In this document: piece by piece, positions 16,101-24,523 of the stretch | How the letters are laid out: every line of letters starts with the position of its first letter | Numbering within the stretch: the stretch's first letter is position 1 | NCBI RefSeq assembly: GCF_029626265.1 | Contig: NZ_JARUBN010000001.1 | Location: 1,860,001 to 1,924,000 of the forward strand | DNA from: Micromonospora sp. WMMD1102 | GTDB lineage: Bacteria; Actinomycetota; Actinomycetes; Mycobacteriales; Micromonosporaceae | DNA length: 64,000 nucleotides | Direction of reading: 5' to 3' | The notes under the pieces: generated by a model | Database searches by the model: none | Told to the model about the DNA's origin: nothing | The model's input: only the letters and a program-made list of their open reading frames with translations | Translations under genes and position numbers: made by a program

Positions 16101-18734
16101 GTGATCGATGTGTTCGGCACGGGTGGTGGGCCGCTGCGCCCGGGCCATGCCGCGTTGCGGGAGGGTGAACGAAGGTTGACTGCATTCGTACGGAACGTCG
16201 CGGGTACGGGCGCCGAGACGATCGACGTGGTGGGGGCTCGTACCAACAACCTGCGGGACGTGTCCGTGAGCATCCCCAAGGGACAACTCGTCGCCTTCAC
16301 CGGAGTGAGTGGCAGCGGCAAGACCTCGCTGGCCATCGACACCCTGCACAACGAAGCGCAGTTGCGCTATCTCGAAGGGCTCTCGCCGTTCGTACGGCAG
16401 TACATCACCCAGCGCAACCGGCCGAAGGTCGACCGCATCCTCGGACTCGGTGCGACGCTCACGGTCGACCAGCGCCGCCTGAACCGCAACCCCCGTTCCA
16501 CGGTCGCGACGATCACCGGCATCGACGGGCACCTGGGGCTGCTGTACTCGCGTCTTCCGGGGGTCGGCACGGTTTCGGCGGCGGCGCTCGGGGACGGGCT
16601 GACAACCGCTCACTTCGACCGCAACACAGCGGAAGGGGGCTGTGTGAAGTGCCACGGGGTGGGCGGACACTGGCAGGCGCGGGAGGACCTGGTCATCACC
16701 CACCCGGAGCTTCCGCTCTTCGAGGGGGCCTCGCCGTGGTACGCGAAGTGGCGGTCGGGGGAGCACGCGTTCGTACCGGCGCTTGCCGAGAAGCGGGGCG
16801 TGGACCTCGGCCGGCCGTGGCGGTCGCTGCCCGAGGAGTTCCGTCGCTGCGTGTTGTACGGCACGGGCGACGAGAAGATCGAGGCGACCGTCGACATGTC
16901 GAACAGGAACGAGACCGTCCAGTTGACCTACACGTCGAGCCAGCCGCTGCGGGGCGCGCTCGCCGAGGTGGAGCGGGTGTTCGTGAACGCCCAGACGTCC
17001 AGCGCCCGGCAACGCTACCTGCCGTACATGCGCAAGCAGCCCTGCGGCACCTGCGGGGGCAGCGGGTACGACCAGGTGGCCCGCTCCGTGCGGCTCGGCG
17101 GGCTGACGTACCCCGACCTGCTCGAGGTGGAAGTACGGGAGGTGCGCAGTTGGGCGGACCGCGTGGCGGACGACCTGAGCGCCCGGCAGCGCGAGGTGGG
17201 TGAGCCGCTGCTGCATGACCTGGGCCGCAGGTTGGGAATCCTTGACCGGCTCGGCCTGGCCCACCTCCAGTTGTCCCGGAGCGCGGCCACGCTGTCCGCG
17301 GGCGAGTTGCAGCGGACCCGGCTCGCCGCGCAGCTCAGCACCGAACTGAGCGGCATCATCTTCGTCCTGGACGAGCCCGGGACCGGGCTGCATCCGGCGG
17401 ACAAGGCGCACCTGCTCGACATCGCACTGGAGCTGCGCGAGGCCGGCAACACGGTACTCCTCGTCGAGCACGACCCTGAGCTGATCGCCCGAGCCGACTG
17501 GGTGATCGACCTGGGGCCCGGTGCGGGCCGTTTCGGCGGGGAGGTCCTCGTGTCGGGGCCTCCCGCCGACGTGGCCGTCCACCCGAGGTCGTTGACGGGC
17601 CGTTATCTGGCCGGTAAGGGGCCGCGGCTACACCGGACCCGCCGCCCGGCCGGGGATGACACCGGCTGGGTGAAGCTGCACGGCCTGCGTACGCACAACG
17701 TGACCGCGAATCTGGTGAGTTTCCCGGCCAATCGGCTCACCTGCCTGACCGGGGTGAGCGGCAGCGGCAAGAGCAGCTTGCTCGGTGCGCTCGGATCGGG
17801 TGTGCAGGCCGCTCTGAACGGGACGGTGGCGGACACGGTGCGGGAGGTCACCGGCGTCGAGGGGTTCAGTTGGGTCGCCGTCGTCGACCAGGAACCGCTC
17901 GGGCGAACGCCCCGGTCCAACCCGGCCACGTACAGCAAGGCGTTCGACATCGTCCGCAAGCTGTTCGCCGCTACCGACATCGCGCGCGGGCGCGGGGCCG
18001 ACGCCTCCTGGTTCAGCTTCAACACCGCGGGCGGCGGTCGCTGCGAGAGCTGTACCGGTTATGGTCGCAAACTGGTCGACATGCACTTTCTGCCGGATGT
18101 GTGGGTGGTCTGCGACGCGTGCGAGGGTCGCCGCTACAAACCGGAGGCTCTGGACATCAGGTACGACGGGTTGGCCATCGACGAGGTGCTGGACCTCACC
18201 GTCGCCGAAGCCGTGCAGCGGTTCTCCGAGCCCCGGCAGCTCGCCGATACCCTGGGGGCACTGGAGCGGGTCGGGCTCGGTTATCTCCAACTCGGACAGA
18301 GCGCCACCGAGTTGTCCGGCGGTGAGGCGCAGCGTCTGAAGCTGGCATCCGCGATCCAGCGCGGTGCCGCGAGTCGCAGGGCCGGCCTCGTCGTTCTCGA
18401 CGAGCCGGTCTCGGGCCTGCACCCGTCGGACATCCAGCGGGTGGTGGACGCACTCGATGTGTTGCTCGACTCGGGTAACACCGTCGTCGTGGCCGAACAT
18501 GACATCCCCGTCGCCGCGTCGGCGGACTGGGTGATCGACCTCGGGCCCGGAGCCGGACCGCACGGGGGCGTGGTGGTCGCGGAAGGCACCCCGGACGCCG
18601 TCGCGACGGCGGACACTCCGACCGCCAACTTCTTCCGGCGGTACGCGGCTGGCCTGCCGCTCCTGGCGGTGGAACGACGCGCGCTGCTGAGGAGGTCGGA
18701 CGCGTACGACGGCACGGCTGTGCTGTCGCCCTGA
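16101..18734 (+). CDS. UvrA-like ABC-class ATPase
   Basis: 877-residue protein with two ABC modules as in excinuclease UvrA: Walker A GVSGSGKTS (about 68-76) and GVSGSGKSS (about 554), signature motifs LSAGE and LSGGE, Walker B VLDEP twice, and zinc-finger CxxC pairs (CGTCGGSG; CESCTGYG, CDACEGRR). The first zinc knuckle (CVKCHGVGGHW) is abbreviated. UvrA is normally about 950 residues, so this is a divergent UvrA2-like paralogue of the kind often linked to drug or DNA-damage tolerance. The GTG at 16101 is uncertain; a TTG at 16176 with a better ribosome site is possible. Confidence 0.85.
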   Translation: MIDVFGTGGGPLRPGHAALREGERRLTAFVRNVAGTGAETIDVVGARTNNLRDVSVSIPKGQLVAFTGVSGSGKTSLAIDTLHNEAQLRYLEGLSPFVRQYITQRNRPKVDRILGLGATLTVDQRRLNRNPRSTVATITGIDGHLGLLYSRLPGVGTVSAAALGDGLTTAHFDRNTAEGGCVKCHGVGGHWQAREDLVITHPELPLFEGASPWYAKWRSGEHAFVPALAEKRGVDLGRPWRSLPEEFRRCVLYGTGDEKIEATVDMSNRNETVQLTYTSSQPLRGALAEVERVFVNAQTSSARQRYLPYMRKQPCGTCGGSGYDQVARSVRLGGLTYPDLLEVEVREVRSWADRVADDLSARQREVGEPLLHDLGRRLGILDRLGLAHLQLSRSAATLSAGELQRTRLAAQLSTELSGIIFVLDEPGTGLHPADKAHLLDIALELREAGNTVLLVEHDPELIARADWVIDLGPGAGRFGGEVLVSGPPADVAVHPRSLTGRYLAGKGPRLHRTRRPAGDDTGWVKLHGLRTHNVTANLVSFPANRLTCLTGVSGSGKSSLLGALGSGVQAALNGTVADTVREVTGVEGFSWVAVVDQEPLGRTPRSNPATYSKAFDIVRKLFAATDIARGRGADASWFSFNTAGGGRCESCTGYGRKLVDMHFLPDVWVVCDACEGRRYKPEALDIRYDGLAIDEVLDLTVAEAVQRFSEPRQLADTLGALERVGLGYLQLGQSATELSGGEAQRLKLASAIQRGAASRRAGLVVLDEPVSGLHPSDIQRVVDALDVLLDSGNTVVVAEHDIPVAASADWVIDLGPGAGPHGGVVVAEGTPDAVATADTPTANFFRRYAAGLPLLAVERRALLRRSDAYDGTAVLSP

Positions 18735-18737
18735 GAA

Positions 18738-19592
18738 TCACGCATCCACGGCAGCGGGGAGGGACACGGTGCCCCGCTCGTAGGGCACGATGTCGATGCT
18801 CGTCACGAGACCGTCGTGGACGCGGATCCGGATCAGTGCGAACGGGTGCCCACCAGGGGCGATCACCGCTCCCGGGCGACCCTCGACGAGGACCGGGACG
18901 GCGGCGGCGATGCGGTCCACGAACACCCTGGTCTCGTTCGCGACCGCCCAGGCGCCCTGGACGACAGGCGCGGCGCCGTCCGCGAGGAATCCGAGGTCGG
19001 CCGTGCGGACGACGTCAGGCGCCAGGAGCGTGACGAGCCGCGCGATGTCGCCGCCACGCGCCGCGGCGAGGAACGCGTCGATGATCTCCAGCTGGTGGGC
19101 GGACCCCGGCAGGTCGACCGCACGAGCGTCCCTGAGCCGGATCCGCGCCCGACTCGCGAGCTTCTTCGCCGCGGCCACCGTCACGTCGAGCACGAACGCG
19201 ACCTCGTCGAACGGCACGGCGAAGAGGTCATGCAGCACGTAGGCCACCCGCTGCTGGGGAGACAGTTCGTCGAGCACGACCAGCAGTGCCCGGGAGACGT
19301 CCTCGCGGCGGACGAACGCCTCGTCGGCCGCGAGTTGCTCGTCGGGGATGTCGTCGGCCCTGAGCGGGACCTCGCGCCGGCGATGGCGGGCGCGAAGCTG
19401 GTCGAGGCACAGGCGTGCCGTCACCGTGGTGAGCCAGCCCTCGGGGTTGACCAGTTGCGCCGGGTCGGCCGACCGGGCGCGCAGCCAGACGGCCTGCACC
19501 GCGTCTTCGGCATCGTGGTGCGAGCCGACGATGCGATAGGCCAGCGACATCAGTCGGGCCCGCGAAGCCTCGAAGTGTTCGACGAGTTGCAC
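18738..19592 (-). CDS. ECF sigma factor with C-terminal SnoaL-like domain (SigJ type)
   Basis: 284 residues. Sigma region 2 (LMSLAYRIVGSHHDAEDAVQ; GWLTTVTARLCLDQLRARH) and region 4 (LSPQQRVAYVLHDLFAVPFDEVA) are followed by a NTF2/SnoaL-like domain from about residue 170 that in SigJ/ECF41-type factors tunes activity without an anti-sigma protein. GTG start behind an AAAGGTGA site. Divergent from the DoxX gene, which is a likely target or partner. It converges tightly on the UvrA-like gene, with a 3-bp gap. Confidence 0.9.
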   Translation of the reverse strand: MQLVEHFEASRARLMSLAYRIVGSHHDAEDAVQAVWLRARSADPAQLVNPEGWLTTVTARLCLDQLRARHRRREVPLRADDIPDEQLAADEAFVRREDVSRALLVVLDELSPQQRVAYVLHDLFAVPFDEVAFVLDVTVAAAKKLASRARIRLRDARAVDLPGSAHQLEIIDAFLAAARGGDIARLVTLLAPDVVRTADLGFLADGAAPVVQGAWAVANETRVFVDRIAAAVPVLVEGRPGAVIAPGGHPFALIRIRVHDGLVTSIDIVPYERGTVSLPAAVDA

Positions 19593-19703
19593 GTCTGGTC
19601 ACCTTTCATGCGTGCCGGGCGTCAGGTGGGGCGAGAGACCACAACCTGATGAACCCGCGCACGTGGAGGCAGCTATGAGCTTACCGGTTACTCGATCGCC
19701 CCG

Positions 19704-20081
19704 GTGCGAGCCATGATCGCCGTACTGGAGGGCGCCCTGGTCGTCGCGACCGTCCTCTGCGCCCTCGCCAACGCCATCGAGGTGACCGCCAAGGTGATCA
19801 GGGCGGACTTCGTGACGCGCAACTGCGCCGAGGTCGGGTTGTCCGCGCGGTGGATCCCCTACCTCGCGGCGGTCGAGGGGGCCGGCGTCATCGGCCTGGT
19901 GCTCGGCCTTCTCGGCGTACCTCCCTTCGGATTGGCCGCAGCCGTCGGCCTCGTCCTGTTCTTCGTCGGCGCGATCCTGGCCCACGTCCGCGCGCGGGTG
20001 TTCCACAACATCGCGTTTCCCGCGGTCTTCCTCGTCCTCGCCGTCGCCGCCGTGGGACATTTCGCGCGGACGGCCGCCTGA
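19704..20081 (+). CDS. DoxX-like membrane protein
   Basis: 125 residues with four predicted membrane helices. It resembles the small DoxX/DoxD-like family (AIEVTAKVI, YLAAVEGAGVIGLVLGL, AILAHVRARV), whose members are tied to redox or thiol stress. It lies directly opposite the ECF sigma gene, an arrangement common for sigma factors and their targets. GTG at 19704, with an alternative ATG at 19713. Confidence 0.8.
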   Translation: MRAMIAVLEGALVVATVLCALANAIEVTAKVIRADFVTRNCAEVGLSARWIPYLAAVEGAGVIGLVLGLLGVPPFGLAAAVGLVLFFVGAILAHVRARVFHNIAFPAVFLVLAVAAVGHFARTAA

Positions 20082-20354
20082 TCGATCGCCGATCGGCCCA
20101 AGCGGTACGGGAGCAGCGGCGCCGAGCCGCGGTCGGCGGTCGACGTCGGGACGCTGCCGCCCGGGGTGGGTGCGGAGCAAGCCGTGGCGCGTCGCTCACC
20201 GGCGGCGTCGACGCGACCTTGGCGCAGGTCCTCAGTGCCGTGCAGGGAGACCTGTGGAGCGTCTGGAAGGGCTCGCCGGACGAGGGTGACTTCCACACCT
20301 GGGTCGGTCTGGTCGGCCCGGACATCGGCGCCCGGCCCGGCGACGGCTGCCACG
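20082..20354. other. No supported gene
   Basis: About 270 bp between the DoxX stop and the esterase terminator. Open frames exist on both strands but none shows a domain, ribosome site or plausible codon pattern. Confidence 0.5.
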
Positions 20355-20386
20355 CATTCCGGGGCGCCTGCCGGCGCCCCGGAATG
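20355..20386. terminator. Hairpin after the tandem esterase gene
   Basis: A perfect 14-bp stem (CATTCCGGGGCGCC at 20355-20368 with 20373-20386) and a TGCC loop, 8 bp beyond the esterase stop on the minus strand. Confidence 0.85.
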
Positions 20387-20394
20387 GTGCCCCG

Positions 20395-22665
20395 TCAGTC
20401 CCGGTCGGGCTGGAACAGCCGCGGTGCGAAGTCGATGAGATTCTTCTGCCAGGCGTCCCAGCCGTGCGGGCCTGCCGTCAGCCCGGCGAACTCGTACCTG
20501 ATTCCGAGGGTGTCGAAGGTCGCCATCGTGGACAACACGAGCGGATAGACGAAGTCCGTCACGTTGCCGGTGTATATCCGCAGCAGCTTCGTGCCGTCGT
20601 TGACGGCCGCCACGTCGAAGCCGGTGGAGTTGAACACCCCCGCGGAGAACGTACCGATGTACGCGAACTCCCCGGGATGCGCCTTGAGGATGTCGAGAGA
20701 CTGGAACCCGCCCATCGACAGGCCGGCGAGCGCCTGCCGCGCCGGGTCGTCCGAGATGTGGTACGCCGACCGGGCCGCCGGGACGATGTTGTCCAGCAAC
20801 TCCTTTCCGAAGTCCGGCACGTTGCCGTTGCCCATCACCACCACCATCGGCACGAGCTTCCCGTCGCGGAAGCCGTTGTCGAGGATCTGCTTGGCGCGAC
20901 CCATCTCCACCCAGTCGGTGTAGTTCTGGCCACCGCCGTGTTGGAGGTACAGCACCGGGTACGGCTGCGCGCGGGCCGGGTCGTACCCGGGCGGTGTCCA
21001 GACGTACGCGGTGCGTTCGGCCGCGACCACGGTGCTGGTGTAGGTCAGGGTCGCGAGCGTGCCACCCCGACCGGCGGGCACGTCGGTCAGCGGCCGGGCG
21101 GCCCGTCCCGGGGCGAGGAACGTGCTCCAGGTCGGTTCCGTGGTGACGCGGGTCGGGTTCGCGGTGTCCTTCTTCGACACCAGGTCCACGATGAACTTGT
21201 AGTAGTAGAACCAGGGCTTGAGCGGACCCACGGTTCCCCGCCACCGGTCGCCGGTGCGGGTGAGCGGAACGTCGACCCAGCTTCCGCCCGGCGCCCAGTT
21301 GCCCCAGAGGGTCACCCGGCCCGCGCCCGCGAACTCGCTGCCCGTCTCGACGGTGACGAAGGTGTCTCCGTTGGCGTCCTGGGTGAGCCACGGCGTCGGC
21401 GTGGTGCCCGGGGCCGGCGTCGCGAACTCGCGGACCAGCGGCAGGTGGCCGGCGGTCGGACGGTGGTCGCGGACCGGGCGGAACAGCCGCGGCAGGAAGT
21501 CCGCCAGGTTCTCCCGCCAGGCGTTCCAGGTGTGGCCGTCGTCCGGGTTCACTCCGTCGAAGTCGTGTCGGACCCCGGACCGGTCCAGCTTGCGCAGCGT
21601 CCGGTAGCTCGGGTTGTACCCGGGGTCGGTCATGTTCCCGGTGTACAGCCGCAGCAGCCGGGTTCCGGCGTTGACGGCCCGGCCGTCGATCCGGAGGTGG
21701 TCGTCGGTCAGCGGGCCGGCGAACGAGCCCACGTAGCCGAACTCACCGGGATGGGTGAGGGCGGAGTGCAGCACCTGGGTTCCGCCGGCCGACGCGCCCG
21801 CGAGTGCCCGGCGCGCGGGGTCGTCGGCGATGTTGTATTCGCGCCGGACCGCCCGCGCGAGGGCGCGTAGCTCCTGCCGGAAGTCGGGGGCGTCGCCGTC
21901 ACCCAGCACGACCACCATGGGTTCGATCCGCCGCTGCACGGCGAGGTTGTCGAGAATCTGCTTGGCGCGTCCGAGGTCGAGCCAGTCGGTACGGCTGCCG
22001 TCCCCGCCCTGCTGGAGGTAGAGCACCGGGTAGGGACGGCTCCGGCGCGCCTCGTAGCCGGGTGGGGTCCAGACGGTGGCGGACCGCGCCTGCCGCGACC
22101 CGGACAGGTAGCTGACGGTGCCGAGGGTGCCGCCCTGACCGGCGGGCACGTCCGCGAGCAGGCTCGCGGAGTCACCCGGAACGAGGAACGTGCTCCAGGT
22201 CGGGTCCGAGGTGACCGTGCTGGGGTTGGTCGGGTCCTTGAGCAGCTTGCTGCCGTCGGCCCGGATCCGGTATTGGTACAGGCCGGGCCGCAGCGGGCCG
22301 ATCACCGAGGTCCAGGCGTCCCCGGAACGTCCGAGGCCCAGGTCCGCGATGGCGAAGGACGGACCGAAGTCCGCTTCGACGACGACGCTCGACACCGCGC
22401 CGAGCGCGCTTTCCAGGTCGGCGGCCGGAACCCGGATCGAGACGAAGCCGTCGGACACGGTGAGCCAGGGGGTGGCCGCCGCCGTGGCCGGCTGGGCTCC
22501 GGTCACCGCCGCCGTGGCCGGCTGGGCTCCGGTCACCGCCGCCGTGGCCGGCTGGGCTCCGGTCAGCACCGTCGTCGCTGCCAGGACGAGGGTGCCGAAC
22601 ACCGCCAGGCGGCGGCGTAAACCGGTGCGGCGTGTCCGCCACCACTGCTGGAACGTACCTGCCAT
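20395..22665 (-). CDS. Secreted tandem-domain esterase (two E_set/esterase units)
   Basis: 756-residue secreted protein with two complete copies of a beta-sandwich plus alpha/beta-hydrolase unit like the enterochelin/feruloyl or acetyl-xylan esterase group. Each unit has a WTPPGY entry, PYPVLYLQ and a nucleophile elbow (GASAGG in unit 1, GLSMGG in unit 2), ending in a His motif (DDGHTWNAW; GPHGWDAW). The signal region contains the cleavage-like segment TGAQPATAA three times. Start ATG 22665. It neighbours GH5 and GH54 enzymes, so it probably removes acyl groups from plant polysaccharide. Confidence 0.88.
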   Translation of the reverse strand: MAGTFQQWWRTRRTGLRRRLAVFGTLVLAATTVLTGAQPATAAVTGAQPATAAVTGAQPATAAATPWLTVSDGFVSIRVPAADLESALGAVSSVVVEADFGPSFAIADLGLGRSGDAWTSVIGPLRPGLYQYRIRADGSKLLKDPTNPSTVTSDPTWSTFLVPGDSASLLADVPAGQGGTLGTVSYLSGSRQARSATVWTPPGYEARRSRPYPVLYLQQGGDGSRTDWLDLGRAKQILDNLAVQRRIEPMVVVLGDGDAPDFRQELRALARAVRREYNIADDPARRALAGASAGGTQVLHSALTHPGEFGYVGSFAGPLTDDHLRIDGRAVNAGTRLLRLYTGNMTDPGYNPSYRTLRKLDRSGVRHDFDGVNPDDGHTWNAWRENLADFLPRLFRPVRDHRPTAGHLPLVREFATPAPGTTPTPWLTQDANGDTFVTVETGSEFAGAGRVTLWGNWAPGGSWVDVPLTRTGDRWRGTVGPLKPWFYYYKFIVDLVSKKDTANPTRVTTEPTWSTFLAPGRAARPLTDVPAGRGGTLATLTYTSTVVAAERTAYVWTPPGYDPARAQPYPVLYLQHGGGQNYTDWVEMGRAKQILDNGFRDGKLVPMVVVMGNGNVPDFGKELLDNIVPAARSAYHISDDPARQALAGLSMGGFQSLDILKAHPGEFAYIGTFSAGVFNSTGFDVAAVNDGTKLLRIYTGNVTDFVYPLVLSTMATFDTLGIRYEFAGLTAGPHGWDAWQKNLIDFAPRLFQPDRD
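22473..22562 (-). repeat. 30-bp tandem triplication in a signal-peptide coding region
   Basis: Three head-to-tail copies of a 30-bp unit each encode TGAQPATAAV or a close variant, so the AxA-type signal peptidase site is present three times in frame at the start of the esterase. Confidence 0.9.
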
Positions 22666-22854
22666 TGCCTCGACTCCTCGCGCTGAGATGGGCGGCAACG
22701 GTCGGCTTCGTGTACGTGGTCCAGCGGAGCGGATGCCGGCTTTCCGGCCGGGTAGGTCGGTTGCGACAGGACGCCTTGCTCTGCGTGGTTGCCCAGGCAC
22801 TGCGGCATGACGTGGTCCGTTCCGAGCACCGCCACCCGGTTGGTTGTGATCGGT

Positions 22855-22883
22855 AACATACCCCTTGCATTCAAGCACGTCAA
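22855..22883 (-). promoter_or_regulatory. Predicted promoter of the esterase gene
   Basis: On the minus strand, TTGACG (22883-22878) and TATGTT (22860-22855) are separated by exactly 17 bp. This leaves a leader of about 180 nt before the ATG at 22665. Confidence 0.6.
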
Positions 22884-22927
22884 TCAATGCAACTCGGCCG
22901 GGCTTGGTGCGAGGTCGGCACCGAGGA

Positions 22928-24388
22928 TCATGGGTTCTGCGTCTGCCACTTCTGGTTGTCGCCGCCCCAGCAGGTCCACAGCTGGACCTTGGACGTGCTG
23001 GTGTTGACGTCCAGGCAGAGCCCGGACTGGGCGCCGCGGATGGTTCCGTCGGTGTTGACCGTCCATCGCTGGTTGGCGCCGCCGTTGCAGGGGTAGGTGC
23101 CGACCACGGTGCCGTTTGTGGTTCCGGCGTTGTAGGCGTCCAGGCATTTCTGCCCGCCGAGGGCGCTGAGCTGCCCGCCTGCTGTCCGGGTCCACCGTTG
23201 GGCGGCCGAGTCGGCGCAGGTGTTGACCTGCACCTGGGTGTTGGCCGTCGTGGCGCCCGGGATGTCCAGGCAGCGTCCGGTGCCGACGTTTCGCAGCAGG
23301 CTCGTCGGGGCCGAGGTCGCGGTCGGCGTCGGGGTGGGGCCGCCGCCCATTCCCCAGCCGTACTGGAGGCGCTCGACACCGCTGGCGTTCGGCGTACTGA
23401 GGGTGAGGGCGGTGCCGGTGCCGTGTAGCTTTTGCATCGCGTACCAGTCGTCACTCTGGCCGGCGGTGACCTTGCCACCCAGCCCCGGCCAGTAGACGGA
23501 TCCCATCCGCAGTTCCCGGACGACCGTGGTCGTCGCCCGGAAGTAGCGCACGAAGTTGTCGGTGCTGGCGGCGTCGTGGTAGTTCAGGCCGGTATCCATC
23601 GGCGCGCCGAACTCGTCGATGACCGTGCGCTCGGCGCAGGAGCCGATCGCGTCCCGCAGGAACGACACCCACTGGTCGTAGGTTTTCGCGCCGCTGAAGA
23701 ACGTGTAGTGGTGCAGTGACAGGATCGTCCCGTCGAGGCGGCGGTCGGCGCACATCGACCTGATGTCGGTGTTCAACCCTGCACCGCTGACGAAGACGCG
23801 GCCTCGCGGGATCGAGGGGCGGGCGCTGATCCAGTTGTAGACCACGTTCGCCCAGTCGGCGGCGCTGTGCCCGCCCGGCTCGTTCATCGGCTCGAAGTAG
23901 ACCAGGTCGTTGCTGCCGTACCTGGCGATCACCGTGTTCCACATGTTGTCGAAGGCCGTCGTGTTCACGATGCGGCCACCGCTGGCGGCGACGCCGTCCT
24001 CCCAGTAGGACAACACCACCTTGAAGCCCTTGGCCGTGGCGGCGTCGATCGCGCCGGTGTAGGCGTTCCACCAGCTCGTACCCACGCTGAACGTGTTGAC
24101 CGGCAGCCGCACGGTGTTGGCGCCGAGATTGTCCTGGAAGCCGGCGTACACGGCGTTCGCCTTGGCCACGACCGTGCTGTAGCTGTCGGAGCCACTCAAT
24201 CCCGCCAGGACCAGTGGTCCGCCGTGGAAGTTGTCACCGAGCCGGGCCCAGTTGACGCCGCGGAACTGGCTGGTCTCGGCGGCGGCCGGCGGGGCGCCGC
24301 CGAGTGCGGCGATCGGTGCCACGCTGACGGCGGCCACCGCACAGGCCAGTGCCCGGACCAGCTGGCGTTTGGGTCGGGATTCGTGCAT
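22928..24388 (-). CDS. Secreted GH5-like glycoside hydrolase with ricin-type CBM13 domain
   Basis: 486 residues. Signal peptide at about 1-37 (ending PAAAETS). The catalytic TIM-barrel domain spans about residues 40-350, with predicted acid/base Glu170 (FEPMNEPGG) and nucleophile Glu259 (VIDEFGAP) and an aromatic HHY at 226-228. A Pro/Thr linker leads to a ricin B-lectin domain (about 360-486; repeated QRW/CLD motifs) that binds polysaccharide. Probably an endo-glycanase. Minus-strand neighbour of the GH54 and esterase genes. Subfamily and substrate are not decidable here. Confidence 0.88.
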   Translation of the reverse strand: MHESRPKRQLVRALACAVAAVSVAPIAALGGAPPAAAETSQFRGVNWARLGDNFHGGPLVLAGLSGSDSYSTVVAKANAVYAGFQDNLGANTVRLPVNTFSVGTSWWNAYTGAIDAATAKGFKVVLSYWEDGVAASGGRIVNTTAFDNMWNTVIARYGSNDLVYFEPMNEPGGHSAADWANVVYNWISARPSIPRGRVFVSGAGLNTDIRSMCADRRLDGTILSLHHYTFFSGAKTYDQWVSFLRDAIGSCAERTVIDEFGAPMDTGLNYHDAASTDNFVRYFRATTTVVRELRMGSVYWPGLGGKVTAGQSDDWYAMQKLHGTGTALTLSTPNASGVERLQYGWGMGGGPTPTPTATSAPTSLLRNVGTGRCLDIPGATTANTQVQVNTCADSAAQRWTRTAGGQLSALGGQKCLDAYNAGTTNGTVVGTYPCNGGANQRWTVNTDGTIRGAQSGLCLDVNTSTSKVQLWTCWGGDNQKWQTQNP

Positions 24389-24523
24389 GGCGCGTTCCCC
24401 TTGAGGATGAGGTTCGACTGTTGGGTCGAGGCCGACTGTCAGGTCGAGGCGACGAGTACGTCGAGGCGCGGAGATCTCCGGCTCGGCATGGGTATTCAGG
24501 GGCGAGGGTTGTCGCTGCTCCGT

